A stretch of 64,000 bases of DNA from Gordonia namibiensis NBRC 108229 (GCF_000298235.1 NZ_BAHE01000061.1:41985-105984), one strand, 5' to 3'. Shown: positions 9,239-18,489, numbered from the stretch's first letter. Program-made: numbers and translations. The notes: generated from the letters alone by a model not told the origin.

Positions 9239-10183
9239 TCACGGGTGACGCGGGCGTCCCCACCATCGCGAGCGGGTCGGTTCGGGGACGGGCACGTCAC
9301 GCATGAGACGGACCAGGATGTCGACGAGATCCGTGCACGTCGGATAGCGGTCCTGCGGTGACTTGGCGAGCGCTTTGGCGAAGATCGAATCCATCGCCGA
9401 CGGCAGCCACGGACGGCGCCGGGTCAGGCGCGGCGGGTCGTCGTTGATGTGTGCGTGGGTGATCGCGAACGACGTGTGGCGCGGGTATGGCGGTGTGCCG
9501 GTGAACAGCTCGACGAGGCTGCACGCGAACGAGTAGTTGTCGCTGGCCGGCGAAAGACGATGTGCTTGAAGCAGTTCCGGCGAGGCGTACCCGATGGAGC
9601 CCTGAACTCGACCGTTCCGCGCGAGCGGCCTTGTGTCGTCGAGGAATTGGGCGATCCCGAAGTCGGAGAGATAGGCGTCCACCGGGGTGGAGTCGTCCGC
9701 GTCCGGCCCGAGCGGTCGGGTGAGCAGGATGTTGGCCGGTTTGACGTCGCGGTGGAGGATCTCCTGGCCGTGTGCATAGTCCAGGGCGTCGGCGATCTGC
9801 CCGGCGACCCGCAGGATCGTGGCCACATCGGGTTCGGCGTCGTCGCCGGGGACGAGTGCGGTGGCCGCGGGGCCGGCGGCGTACTGCATCGCCAGCCACA
9901 TCGACGGCTGGTGGCGCGGGCCGAGAGAGCCGGGCGCCGCGGCGATCTCACCGTGGGCGCGCATCCGGACGATGTGCGGATGGTCGAGAAGCGACGCGAT
10001 CCCGAACTCGCGCTCGAACCGTTCGCGGACCCGGGCATGATCGGCGGCGTTCGGGTGCAGCACCTTGAGCGCGACCGGCCCGTCGCCGTCATCACGATGG
10101 GCGCGGAAGACGTCAGCGCTCGCACCGCCGCCGACGAATTCATCGATGGTGAACCCGTCCACACGGTCGCCAACCTCGAACAC
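9239..10183 (-). CDS. Soluble serine/threonine protein kinase (Hanks type)
   Basis: A 314-residue kinase with all catalytic motifs: Gly-rich loop VGGGASADVF (18-27), ATP-anchoring Lys40 (ALK), HRDVKPANIL (144-153), DFG (174-176) and SPE (201-203). No transmembrane helix or sensor domain follows the kinase domain, so unlike PknB it should be cytosolic. The start is inferred to be GTG at 10183, which follows a TATTCT box by 7 nt (leaderless) and places the first residues at VFEVGDRVDGFTIDEFVGGG. The open frame continues upstream through the reductase gene, but that part is only a shadow. Confidence 0.85.
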   Translation of the reverse strand: MFEVGDRVDGFTIDEFVGGGASADVFRAHRDDGDGPVALKVLHPNAADHARVRERFEREFGIASLLDHPHIVRMRAHGEIAAAPGSLGPRHQPSMWLAMQYAAGPAATALVPGDDAEPDVATILRVAGQIADALDYAHGQEILHRDVKPANILLTRPLGPDADDSTPVDAYLSDFGIAQFLDDTRPLARNGRVQGSIGYASPELLQAHRLSPASDNYSFACSLVELFTGTPPYPRHTSFAITHAHINDDPPRLTRRRPWLPSAMDSIFAKALAKSPQDRYPTCTDLVDILVRLMRDVPVPEPTRSRWWGRPRHP

Positions 10184-10190
10184 CCTGCCC

Positions 10191-10196
10191 AGAATA
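10191..10196 (-). promoter_or_regulatory. Putative -10 box (TATTCT) for leaderless kinase gene
   Basis: On the minus strand TATTCT is followed by GGGCAGG and then the GTG start at 10183. The AAA-regulator gene has almost the same arrangement at 19351 (TATTCT-CGGCAGG-GTG), which supports both. Confidence 0.5.
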
Positions 10197-10269
10197 GATT
10201 GACGACGATCCGCGGGTGCGGTGCCGGACGAGGGTGTCGAGGCCGGGGCGGCGGAATCGGGTTCGACCG

Positions 10270-10695
10270 TCAGGATCTCGGTGTCAGCCGGAAGATCGGG
10301 AACTTCCGTCCCTGGGCGGTCTCGGTGTACTTGATGAACTGATCGGTGAACGCCGTGAACTTCGCCCAGGCGGCATCCCAGTCGGCGTCGGTCATCTCGA
10401 TGACCTGCGTCTCGTGACGCTCGATGCCCTCGGGAGCGGGGGCCTCGACGGCAACCGCGTCGGGGTGCGCGCGGAGGTTGTGCACCCAGGCCGGCGTCGT
10501 CGGTGAACCCGCGAAAGATCCGATGACGAGCCACGACCCGCCGTCGGCGAGCCCGAACAGGGGACTGATGCGCGGCTCGCCGGACTTGGCGCCGAGGGTG
10601 TGCAGCAGGACGAGGTTCTTCCCGAAACCCGCGGTCTCGACATGTCCGTTGTTGGCGCGGAACTCGTTGATGATGGTCGAATTGAAGTCGGTCAC
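10270..10695 (-). CDS. Deazaflavin (F420)-dependent nitroreductase family protein (Ddn-like)
   Basis: A 141-residue split-barrel protein of the Ddn/F420H2-dependent quinone reductase family. The typical order is present: FNSTIINEFRANNGHV, KNLVLLHTLGAKSGEPRISPL, SWLVIGSFAGSP, WVHNLRAHPDA. Family members use F420H2 to reduce quinones or exogenous nitro compounds. It lies just upstream of, and in the same direction as, the kinase gene, with about 86 bases between its stop and the kinase start. Confidence 0.9.
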   Translation of the reverse strand: MTDFNSTIINEFRANNGHVETAGFGKNLVLLHTLGAKSGEPRISPLFGLADGGSWLVIGSFAGSPTTPAWVHNLRAHPDAVAVEAPAPEGIERHETQVIEMTDADWDAAWAKFTAFTDQFIKYTETAQGRKFPIFRLTPRS

Positions 10696-10770
10696 GATCT
10701 CCTTGATACGCCTGCGGAGCCCTGACCGGCAGGTGTGTCAAAGTGAAACCGCGGTCCGGGCGTCGAAGAA

Positions 10771-10776
10771 TACGCT
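10771..10776 (+). promoter_or_regulatory. Putative -10 box for leaderless FAD-oxidase gene
   Basis: TACGCT (TANNNT) is followed by 6 nt and the ATG at 10783; there is no ribosome binding site. Confidence 0.45.
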
Positions 10777-10782
10777 GAACGC

Positions 10783-12147
10783 ATGAGTGCCGATACGAGT
10801 TCGCTGGCCGCCGGCCTTCCCGACGGAATGGTGATCACCGACCCCGACATCCTCGCCGGGTATCGCCAGGACCGCGCCTTCGACCCGGCCGCCGGTACCC
10901 CGCTCGCGCTCGTCCGCCCGACCTCGACCGAGCAGGTCCAGACGACGGTTCGGTGGTGTGCCGAGAACCGGGTCCCGATCATCACGCGCGGCGCGGGCAC
11001 CAGCCTGTCCGGCGGCTCGACCGCGGTGGACGGCGCCATCATGATCTCCACCGAGAAGATGCGCGAGATCGCCGTCGATCCCGCGACGCGCACCGCCGTC
11101 GTCCAGCCCGGGCTGTTCAACGCCGAGGTCAAGGCCGCGGCGGCGGCCGCGGGCCTCTGGTACCCGCCGGACCCGTCGTCGTTCGAGATCTGTTCGATCG
11201 GCGGCAACGTCGCCACCAATGCGGGCGGGTTGTGCTGCGTGAAGTACGGGGTCACCACCGATTACGTGCTCGGACTGCAGGTGGTGCTCGCTGATGGTCG
11301 TGCGGTTCGGGTGGGCGGCAAGCAGCTCAAGGACTCCGCAGGCCTCCCCCTGACCAAACTCTTCGTCGGCAGTGAGGGGCTCCTCGGCATCATCACCGAG
11401 GTGACCCTGCGGCTGCTACCGCCGCAGGGGCCGGCGAGCACGGTGGTCGGAGTCTTCGACTCGGTGCACGACGCCAGTCGTGCCGTCCTGGCCGTCACGG
11501 GCGAGATCCGACCGGCGATGCTGGAATTCATGGACTCGGTGGCGATCAACGCGGTCGAGGACATGCTGCGCATGGGGCTCGACCGGGAGGCGGGCGCACT
11601 GCTCGTCGCCCAGTCCGACGCGCCCGGGGCGGCCGGTGCCCAGGAGGTCGAACTCATCCGGAACGCCTTCGAGTCGAACGGCGCGGGGGAGGTCTTCACC
11701 ACCGACGACCCCACCGAGGGCGAGGCGTTCACCGCTGCCCGACGTGCGGCGATCCCGGCGGTGGAGAAGCTGGGATCGCTACTGCTGGAGGACGTCGGGG
11801 TCCCGTTGCCCTCGCTACCCGATCTCATCGACGGCGTCGCGAAGATCGCCGCGGACAACCAGGTGATGATCTCGGTGATCGCGCATGCCGGAGACGGCAA
11901 CACACACCCGCTGATCGTCTTCGATCCGGCCGACACCGCGGAGGCCGACCGTGCGCAGACGGCGTTCGGTCAGATCATGGACCTCGCCATCGAGCTCGGC
12001 GGCACCATCACCGGCGAGCACGGCGTGGGCCGGCTCAAGAAGGGCTGGCTGCCCGATCAGGTGGGTCCGGACGTGATGGAGCTGACGGCGCTCATCAAGA
12101 ACGCTCTCGACCCGGAGGGGCTCCTCAATCCGGGCGTGATCCTGTAG
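10783..12147 (+). CDS. FAD-linked oxidase, glycolate/D-lactate dehydrogenase (GlcD) type
   Basis: A 454-residue flavoenzyme of the vanillyl-alcohol oxidase superfamily. The PCMH-type FAD domain is at about 37-215 (VRPTSTEQVQTTVRWCAENR, GAGTSLSGGS, SIGGNVATNAGG) and the C-terminal cap domain ends in HGVGRLKKGWLPDQVG ... LDPEGLLNPG. It should oxidise a D-2-hydroxy acid such as glycolate or D-lactate. No iron-sulfur partner (GlcF) is present. Its 3' end overlaps the convergent diguanylate cyclase gene by 23 bp. Confidence 0.9.
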   Translation: MSADTSSLAAGLPDGMVITDPDILAGYRQDRAFDPAAGTPLALVRPTSTEQVQTTVRWCAENRVPIITRGAGTSLSGGSTAVDGAIMISTEKMREIAVDPATRTAVVQPGLFNAEVKAAAAAAGLWYPPDPSSFEICSIGGNVATNAGGLCCVKYGVTTDYVLGLQVVLADGRAVRVGGKQLKDSAGLPLTKLFVGSEGLLGIITEVTLRLLPPQGPASTVVGVFDSVHDASRAVLAVTGEIRPAMLEFMDSVAINAVEDMLRMGLDREAGALLVAQSDAPGAAGAQEVELIRNAFESNGAGEVFTTDDPTEGEAFTAARRAAIPAVEKLGSLLLEDVGVPLPSLPDLIDGVAKIAADNQVMISVIAHAGDGNTHPLIVFDPADTAEADRAQTAFGQIMDLAIELGGTITGEHGVGRLKKGWLPDQVGPDVMELTALIKNALDPEGLLNPGVIL

Positions 12148-13369
12148 GAGTGGTCGGCACGACGGCGTAGGTGCCGCGCCGGTTCGCCTTGGCTTCGAAC
12201 AGGGCGCCGTCGGCGAGGGCGAAGTCGCGTTGGATGCGTTCGGTGGCATCCTCATCGGTCATGTGCTCGCTGTACAGCGAGCCCACGGCGATGCCGAGAC
12301 TGACGGTCGCCCACTCGCCGTCACCGGTGTCGACCGGCCGGCCGCGGATGTCCTCGGCGACGGCCCGCGCCGCCTGTTCGTCGAGCCGCATCGCGATCGC
12401 GAACTCGTCGCCGCCGAGTCGGGCGACGACCGCCGGTTCGGTCACGGCGCTCCGGAGGATCTCGGCGACCTGCTGCAGCACGGCGTCGCCGACGGCGTGA
12501 CCGTGGTCGTCGTTGATCCGTTTGAAGCGGTCGACGTCGGCGATGACGAGTGCGAACCGGTCGCCGTGTCCCCGGCGCAGCAGCGTGGTCGTCGCGAGGA
12601 TGAACCCGCGGCGGTTCAACAGGCCGGTGAGCGGATCGGTGTTGGCCATCCGCAGTTGGTGTTTCAGGGTGCGCTGGAGATCGGATGTGTATCCCTGGTG
12701 AAGGGTGACGGTTCCGCTGACGGCGACGAGTAGAGCCAGGGTCGCGGCGAGGACGGGCACGGGTGCAGTGCCGTCCAGCCAGGCGAGAACGCCGAGGGTG
12801 CAGGTCACCGCGCTCGCCAGTGCCAGGTGTACGTACACGACGCGGGCACGTACGAAATGCGCGCTGTAGGAGCCGATCACGGCGAACAAAGCCGAGAAGT
12901 ACAGTGCAAGGCGTGGATCGGTGACGGCGAACAGGCACGCCGCCACTCCGATGTCCGCGTAGGCCACGAAGGCGTTGTTGAAACCGCGGACGTGTGACTT
13001 CTTGGTCCACCACATCACGCCCAGATGGACCCGGCTCACCGCGATCGCGGTGGGCACGGTGGTGGCGGCGGCGGTACCGAGGACCAGCGATCGCCACAGC
13101 GAACCCTGCCCTCCGCTCGGGGTGAACAACCCGAGCGCCGCGACGACACCGAAGATCAGCACCAGCCCGGCGATGGTGTACCGGATATGGCGTTCGCGCA
13201 GACGCAGCTGCCGGAGAACGTCGAGTGTTTCGTCGTAGAGCCCACTGCGTCGTGCGATCTCCGCAGTGATCGAGTCGCGAGCGAACCCGCTGAACGGAGT
13301 TGAACTCGGCGGCCGGCCGATCGTTTCTTCCACCTGGTCGAGCTCCGGAAATCGGGTTGGGGCGGACAA
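12125..13369 (-). CDS. Membrane-bound diguanylate cyclase (GGDEF)
   Basis: The protein makes c-di-GMP from two GTP. About six transmembrane helices occupy residues 65-221, followed by a GGDEF domain (about 240-405) with intact catalytic motif LGGDEF (318-323), the nucleotide-site TDPLTGLLNRRGF and DVDRFKRIND. No RxxD inhibitory site is seen five residues before GGDEF, so product inhibition may be absent. The start is uncertain: TTG at 13369 or GTG at 13333; neither has a strong ribosome binding site. A long hairpin lies upstream (13471). Confidence 0.88.
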   Translation of the reverse strand: MSAPTRFPELDQVEETIGRPPSSTPFSGFARDSITAEIARRSGLYDETLDVLRQLRLRERHIRYTIAGLVLIFGVVAALGLFTPSGGQGSLWRSLVLGTAAATTVPTAIAVSRVHLGVMWWTKKSHVRGFNNAFVAYADIGVAACLFAVTDPRLALYFSALFAVIGSYSAHFVRARVVYVHLALASAVTCTLGVLAWLDGTAPVPVLAATLALLVAVSGTVTLHQGYTSDLQRTLKHQLRMANTDPLTGLLNRRGFILATTTLLRRGHGDRFALVIADVDRFKRINDDHGHAVGDAVLQQVAEILRSAVTEPAVVARLGGDEFAIAMRLDEQAARAVAEDIRGRPVDTGDGEWATVSLGIAVGSLYSEHMTDEDATERIQRDFALADGALFEAKANRRGTYAVVPTTPTGSRPD

Positions 13370-13470
13370 TGCGAAGTCTTGACGAGCATTAGCGATGCTT
13401 CATCAGAGCAAGTGATATCCGACGAGACCCGGGCGCGGCAGCGAAAACGGGAAAAGGAGTAGAAAGAAGC

Positions 13471-13517
13471 ACCTGCCGAGGTCCTCCCGTCCCCTCCGCG
13501 GGGGGACCTCAGCAGGT
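13471..13517. other. Strong hairpin upstream of diguanylate cyclase and LysR genes
   Basis: ACCTGCCGAGGTCC (13471-13484) pairs with GGACCTCAGCAGGT (13504-13517) with one mismatch. Read on the minus strand, toward the diguanylate cyclase gene, it is followed by a pyrimidine-rich stretch (GCTTCTTTCTACTCCTTTTC). It therefore resembles a terminator or attenuator about 100-150 nt before that gene, or the end of a small RNA. Confidence 0.6.
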
Positions 13518-13627
13518 AGCCCAAAACGCGAATGACATCTGAATACGATGCCATGCAAAAATGAGCATATTGCCTCGAAGGTCAACCTACAATCACATCA
13601 ATCTGGATAACTGACAGGGGATGGTTG

Positions 13628-14539
13628 ATGAATGGTTCTGGGGACGCCGGACTCCGCGATATCGACCTGCGTCGGCTCCGCATGTTCGTCGTCGTCATGG
13701 AGGCTCCGAGTCTCCGCGTCGCCGCCGACGACCTGTTCATCAGCCAGCAGGCGCTCTCGTCGGCGATCCGTGAACTCGAACGGCAGCTGGGTGTCGAGCT
13801 CTTCTCCCGCTCGCGACGCAGCCTGACGCCGACGCCGGCCGGGGAGGCCCTCTACCGCGGCGCGGTACCGCTGCTGGCCGGTGGTGAGCAGCTCGCCACG
13901 CAGGTCAGACGTGTGAACGCGGGGGCTCCCGCGCCGTTCGTCATCGGGCACGCACCCGACCTCGCGTCGTCGGAGGTCTTCCGCATCATCGAACCCGTGG
14001 TCCTGGCCGACCCGTCGGTGCCGATCACGGTGCGCCCGGTGTTCGCCGACTTCATGCGCGAGGAGTTGCTGTCGGGGTCGATCGACCTCGCGTTGGGACG
14101 CGGTGTGTCGGCGCCACCGGACATGGCGACCACGATCGCCACCGAACACGAACTCCGCCTCGCGGTCCGCAGCGACCATCCGCTCGCCGCCCATGCCCGC
14201 GTCGACATGGCCGCCCTCGCCGATTACGAGATCGTCGTGTGGGGCCCCGAGCACGAGTACGAGTACACCGACATCCTCGTCGGGCTGTGCCGGCGAGCCG
14301 GTTTCGAGCCACGCATCATCCTGTCGACGCTGCTCGGCACACCGCCGCACACAGCGGTGATCGCCCATCCCAAGGCGTGCGCCTTCGTCACCAACGAGCC
14401 CGGCTGGATCTACGCGAATTCCATCCGCATCGTCGAGTTCACCGACCCGCCCTTCGCGCCCGTCCGGGCGATGTGGCTGCCCAACACCGCCTCGACGCTG
14501 CGCCGGCAGATCCTGGCCGCGGCGGAAGGGGTGGTGTGA
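13628..14539 (+). CDS. LysR-family transcriptional regulator
   Basis: A 303-residue regulator with an N-terminal winged helix (about 10-68; LRRLRMFVVVMEAPSLRVAA, SQQALSSAIRELERQLGVEL) and a periplasmic-binding-like effector domain (from about 95). The ATG at 13628 has AGGGGAT at suitable distance; a TTG at 13625 is in frame. Neighbours are a diguanylate cyclase (divergent) and an AidB-like dehydrogenase (convergent), so its target and ligand are not evident. Confidence 0.9.
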   Translation: MNGSGDAGLRDIDLRRLRMFVVVMEAPSLRVAADDLFISQQALSSAIRELERQLGVELFSRSRRSLTPTPAGEALYRGAVPLLAGGEQLATQVRRVNAGAPAPFVIGHAPDLASSEVFRIIEPVVLADPSVPITVRPVFADFMREELLSGSIDLALGRGVSAPPDMATTIATEHELRLAVRSDHPLAAHARVDMAALADYEIVVWGPEHEYEYTDILVGLCRRAGFEPRIILSTLLGTPPHTAVIAHPKACAFVTNEPGWIYANSIRIVEFTDPPFAPVRAMWLPNTASTLRRQILAAAEGVV

Positions 14540-14558
14540 GGCCGGAAGACCGGGTGTC

Positions 14559-16241
14559 TCAGTGCCGCTCGAGGATCGCGGCGAGGTCGGCGCCGCCGGG
14601 GAGTGCGCCGTACTCGAAGCTGCGGTCGGGGCCCAGTCGGCTCGCGATGAACGCGTCGGCGACGGCCGACGGGCTGTGCCGCACCAGCAATGACGCCTCG
14701 AGAGCCAGGGCCATCGACTCGACGGTCGACCGAGCCCGACGCTGGGCGTCGGCCGGGGTGAGTCGCGACAGTTCGCCGAGCTGCTCCCGGAGTCGGTCGA
14801 GGTGCGCGTCGAGAGTCCGGTCGGCGCCGCGGGCGAGGGAGACCTCGGCGTCGAAGGCGGCGACCGATTCGGGTTCGCGGGTCATCGCACGCAGGACGTC
14901 GAGGGCGATGACGTTGCCCGAGCCCTCCCACACGGCCATCACCGGCTGCTCGCGGTAGCGCATGGCGAGGGGGAAGTCCTCGGTGTATCCGTTGCCGCCC
15001 AGGCACTCCAGTGCCTCGTAGGCGTGGTGCGGTCCGCGCTTGCAGATCCAGTACTTGGCGACCGCGGTCGCAAGTCGGCGGAAGGCGCGCTCCTGCGGGT
15101 CGGCATCCTCGTCGTGGGCGCGGGCCAGACGGATCGCCGTGGTGGTCGCGGCCTCGGATTCCAGTGCGAGATCGGCCAGTACGGCGGTCATTGCTGGCTG
15201 GTCGGCCAGCGTTGCTCCGAAAGCCGCACGGTGCCGGGCGTGCCACGCTGCTTCGGCGACAGCCTGGCGCATGCCCGCCGCGGAACCGAGGACGCAATCG
15301 AGGCGGGTCTGCGCGACCATCTCGATGATCGTGCGCACGCCCCGTCCGGGTTCGCCGATCATGACGGCGACGGTGCCGTCGAGTTCGATCTCGCTCGAGG
15401 CATTGGACTTGTTGCCGAGCTTGTCCTTGAGGCGCTGGATGCGGAAGACGTTGCGGGTGCCGTCGGGCAGGATGCGGGGGAGCAGGAAGCACGAAAGTCC
15501 TTCGCCTCCTGCGCCTTGCGCCTGGGCGAGAACGAGGAAGGCGTCAGACATGGGCGCGGAACAGAACCACTTGTGTCCGGTGAGAAGGTACTCGGCCCCC
15601 GGCCCACCGGTCCCCGCGGGAACGGCGACGGTGGTGTTGGCGCGGACGTCGGAGCCGCCCTGCTTCTCGGTCATCGACATCCCGAAGATCGCCGACTCCT
15701 TGGTGGCGCTCAGTTCTGGGGAATAGCTGCGCGACAACGCCTTCGGTACCCAGTTCGCGGCGACGTCGGGCTGCAGTTCGAGCGAGGGGATGACCGCATG
15801 CGTCATCGACACCGGACAGGCGTGACCGGGCTCGATCTGCCCGAACAGCATGAACGCGGCCGCGCGCACGACGTGGGACCCGGGTTGCGGGTCGGCCCAG
15901 CAACGTGTGTGGGCGCCGTGCGCGATGGATTCGGAGATGATCCGGTGGTATGCCGGGTGGTACTCGACCTCGTCGATGCGGTGACCCCAGCGGTCGAAGG
16001 TCCGCAGCACCGGCGTGATGGTGTTGGCGAGATGGGCGTCGTATTTGAAGGATTCGCTGCCGACGAGCGCCCCGATTTCCCGGAGTTCGGCATCGCCCCA
16101 GGCGCCGTCGTGGCGGGCGACGGCTTCGGTCAGCACGGTGTCGAGTTCGTACTCGTTGACGTCGACCCGCGGAGCGGACTGGTTGAACACCTCATGGGTG
16201 AGGTGCGGCTGCGGATGGATGTGCGTCGCGGACTGGGTCAT
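14559..16241 (-). CDS. Acyl-CoA dehydrogenase, AidB-like
   Basis: A 560-residue flavoprotein with the long AidB layout: N-terminal domain with YHPAYHRIISESIAHGAHTR, FAD-binding MSMTEKQGGSDVRANTT, and C-terminal ALECLGGNGYTEDFPLAMRYREQPVMAVWEGSGN, where the WEGSGN Glu matches the usual catalytic region. AidB of E. coli protects against alkylation damage; many actinobacterial homologues are simply long acyl-CoA dehydrogenases. The ATGATGA overlap with the tetR stop indicates coupling. The second ATG (16241) is chosen because GGAGG lies 4 nt before it. Confidence 0.85.
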   Translation of the reverse strand: MTQSATHIHPQPHLTHEVFNQSAPRVDVNEYELDTVLTEAVARHDGAWGDAELREIGALVGSESFKYDAHLANTITPVLRTFDRWGHRIDEVEYHPAYHRIISESIAHGAHTRCWADPQPGSHVVRAAAFMLFGQIEPGHACPVSMTHAVIPSLELQPDVAANWVPKALSRSYSPELSATKESAIFGMSMTEKQGGSDVRANTTVAVPAGTGGPGAEYLLTGHKWFCSAPMSDAFLVLAQAQGAGGEGLSCFLLPRILPDGTRNVFRIQRLKDKLGNKSNASSEIELDGTVAVMIGEPGRGVRTIIEMVAQTRLDCVLGSAAGMRQAVAEAAWHARHRAAFGATLADQPAMTAVLADLALESEAATTTAIRLARAHDEDADPQERAFRRLATAVAKYWICKRGPHHAYEALECLGGNGYTEDFPLAMRYREQPVMAVWEGSGNVIALDVLRAMTREPESVAAFDAEVSLARGADRTLDAHLDRLREQLGELSRLTPADAQRRARSTVESMALALEASLLVRHSPSAVADAFIASRLGPDRSFEYGALPGGADLAAILERH

Positions 16242-16882
16242 CATGCCTCCTGGGGCGTGGGTACGAGTGGCCGGTCCAGAACCCGTTCCGGGATCTGCAG
16301 ATTCGTGAAGATCACCGCGACCGCGTCCTCGAGTCGATAACCGAAATCGGCTCCGGTGGCGGCCTTCTGGACCGCGAGGCCGAAGACGGCCGACCAGAAC
16401 GCCTTCGCCTCGACGTCGATCCCGGCGCGCAGCCTCCAACCGGTGCGTACCAGCGTCGACATCAACGCCTGTTCGCCGCGCTCGTGGAGTGTGCGGAGGG
16501 TGTCGGTGATGTGCTCCCGCAAATCGGTGCGGCGTGACGTCAACAGCATGGCGGTGGTGAACAGTTCAACGTCCCGTGCGCAGGGGCCGAGCAGGGTGCC
16601 GACGAGGGTGTTCGTGTAGTCACGCACGGTCGTGGTCTCGGCGGCGGCCTCTTCGGCTCGACGCCCCGCCCGCAGCACCCCGGCGCAGGCGACCTCGACG
16701 AAGAGTTGTTCCTTGGAGCCGAAGTAGTAGGTGACCTGGTTGGGGTAGGCGTCGGCGCGCTGACAGATCTGGGCGACCGACGCCGCGTCGCCGTGCTCGG
16801 CGAACACCTCGCCGGCGGCACGCAGCAGCGCCTGGCGGGTGGCCTTGCCGGCCTCCCTGCTTGCGCGTCCGGTGGTTGCCAC
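16241..16882 (-). CDS. TetR-family regulator of the AidB-like dehydrogenase
   Basis: A 213-residue TetR protein. The helix-turn-helix is at about residues 15-62 (TRQALLRAAGEVFAEHGDAA, QICQRADAYPNQVTYYFGSK) and the rest is an all-helical ligand domain. It starts with GTG behind AGGA. It is the first gene of a two-gene unit with the dehydrogenase, so it probably represses itself and the enzyme. A 17-bp palindrome 26 nt upstream of the start is the likely operator. Confidence 0.9.
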   Translation of the reverse strand: MATTGRASREAGKATRQALLRAAGEVFAEHGDAASVAQICQRADAYPNQVTYYFGSKEQLFVEVACAGVLRAGRRAEEAAAETTTVRDYTNTLVGTLLGPCARDVELFTTAMLLTSRRTDLREHITDTLRTLHERGEQALMSTLVRTGWRLRAGIDVEAKAFWSAVFGLAVQKAATGADFGYRLEDAVAVIFTNLQIPERVLDRPLVPTPQEA

Positions 16883-16907
16883 GGAGATCCTGCTCGCTCG
16901 ACGTCAG

Positions 16908-16924
16908 TGTTTGTATGGCAAACA
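16908..16924. promoter_or_regulatory. Likely TetR operator
   Basis: TGTTTGTATGGCAAACA is a perfect 6-bp inverted repeat with a 5-bp centre. It lies between the permease 3' end (16969) and the tetR start (16882), where the tetR promoter must be. Confidence 0.6.
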
Positions 16925-16968
16925 ATAAACTCGCGCGACCGCGCGGACAAGGGTTCCTGCAGGGTTTC

Positions 16969-18375
16969 TCAGACCTCGCGGTCGGCCAGCTCCCCGGCAT
17001 TGCGGGTCCAGGCGAGATAGCCGATGCCGACGCCCGCGAACCAGACGGCGCCGACGATCAGCGCGACCCGGCCGTCCTGGTCGAAGAACAGCAGCACGAA
17101 GACGAGCGCGAGGAACGCGAGCGCGAGCCACGTGGTGACCGGCGCGCCCGGCACGCGGTAGTCGGAGGCGGGCAGCTCGCCGCGCGCGACCTTGCGTCGG
17201 TAGGCCATCTGGCAGAGCAGGATCGTCGACCAGATCACGATGATCCCCACCGTGGACACCGCGGTGATGTAGGCGAAGGCGTGCGCTGGGTCGACGACGT
17301 TCACCACGACGCCGAGGACCATCACGGCCGCGCTCAGCGTGATGCCTGCGGCCGGCACCTTGCGGCTCGACAACTTGGTCAGCTGCTTCGGGGCATCGCC
17401 GGTGTGCGCCAGCGACCGCAGCATGCGGCCGGTGGAGTAGATACCGGAGTTGCACGACGACAGGGCGGCGGTCAGCAGGATGAAGTTGACGATGCCCGCG
17501 GCGCCGGGGATGCCGATGTAGGAGAACACCGAGACGAACGGGCTCTCGCCCTCCTGGTAGTCCTTCCAGCTGCGCACCGACAGGATCACGAACAGGGCGC
17601 CGACGTAGAAGATGCCGATGCGGAACGGTACCGAGTTGATCGCCTTGCGCAGCGTGACCCGCGGGTTCTCGGCTTCACCCGCGGTGACGCCCACGAGCTC
17701 GACGCCGACGTAGGCGAACATGACGATCTGCAGGCTGAGCAGCGCGTTGCTGAAGCCGGTGGCGAAGAAGCCGCCCTCGTTCCAGAGGTTGGAGACCGAC
17801 GGCCCGACCTCGGGGCCGAAGCCGGAGATCGGGAGTAGCACGCCGATGCCAACGACGATCATGCCGAGGATGGCGGTCACCTTGATCGCCGAGAACCAAA
17901 ACTCGGCCTTGCCGAACAGCCCCACCGAGATGAGGTTGGCGGCGAAGAGAATGACCAGCGCGGCGAGTGCGGTCACCCACACGGGTATCGACGGCCACCA
18001 GTAGTTGATGTACTTGCCGGCCACCGTGATCTCGGCCATGCAGGTGGTGGTCCAGACCGCCCAGTAGGTCCAGCCCTGGCTGAAGCCGGCGAAGCGTCCG
18101 AGGAACTCGTCGGCGTATTCGCTGATGCCGCCCGAGATCGGACGGTAGATCAGCAACTCGCCCAGGGCGCGCATGACGATGAAGATCGCGAGCCCGGCGA
18201 GCGCGTAGGCCAGGAGCAGGGCCGGCCCCGCCTTCTCGATCGCTCCGCCCGAGCCGTAGAACAGGCCGGTGCCGATCGCGCCGCCGATGGCGATCATCTG
18301 CACGGTGCGGGCGGTGAGCCCGCGCTGATAACCCTCGTCGACGCCCGTTTCGGCGCTGCCGTGCTCGATCGTCAC
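16969..18375 (-). CDS. Amino-acid permease (APC superfamily, AAT type)
   Basis: A 468-residue, 12-helix transporter of the inner membrane. The first helix carries the family motif QMIAIGGAIGTGLFYGSGGA, helix 6 region has FAYVGVELVGVTAGEAENPR, and the protein is rich in conserved APC loops (RISGGISEYADEFLGRFAGF). It should import an amino acid by proton symport; the substrate is not clear (AroP/GabP/AnsP group). The start is GTG at 18375 with AGGAG 7 nt upstream; the open frame extends further without support. Confidence 0.92.
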   Translation of the reverse strand: MTIEHGSAETGVDEGYQRGLTARTVQMIAIGGAIGTGLFYGSGGAIEKAGPALLLAYALAGLAIFIVMRALGELLIYRPISGGISEYADEFLGRFAGFSQGWTYWAVWTTTCMAEITVAGKYINYWWPSIPVWVTALAALVILFAANLISVGLFGKAEFWFSAIKVTAILGMIVVGIGVLLPISGFGPEVGPSVSNLWNEGGFFATGFSNALLSLQIVMFAYVGVELVGVTAGEAENPRVTLRKAINSVPFRIGIFYVGALFVILSVRSWKDYQEGESPFVSVFSYIGIPGAAGIVNFILLTAALSSCNSGIYSTGRMLRSLAHTGDAPKQLTKLSSRKVPAAGITLSAAVMVLGVVVNVVDPAHAFAYITAVSTVGIIVIWSTILLCQMAYRRKVARGELPASDYRVPGAPVTTWLALAFLALVFVLLFFDQDGRVALIVGAVWFAGVGIGYLAWTRNAGELADREV

Positions 18376-18489
18376 GTGGAGAACTCCTGACCGCCAGTGA
18401 TGGTTGGCGGGCTTCAGGGTAGACCCGCGCAACAACGGGGATTCACCAGCCTGAATTGTCCGGATCTGCAGATTCCGGGTGCCTGCGAC

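Noticed and set aside
13156..13554. 132-codon minus-strand frame starting inside the hairpin region
   Set aside because: Out of frame with the diguanylate cyclase and without a recognisable domain.
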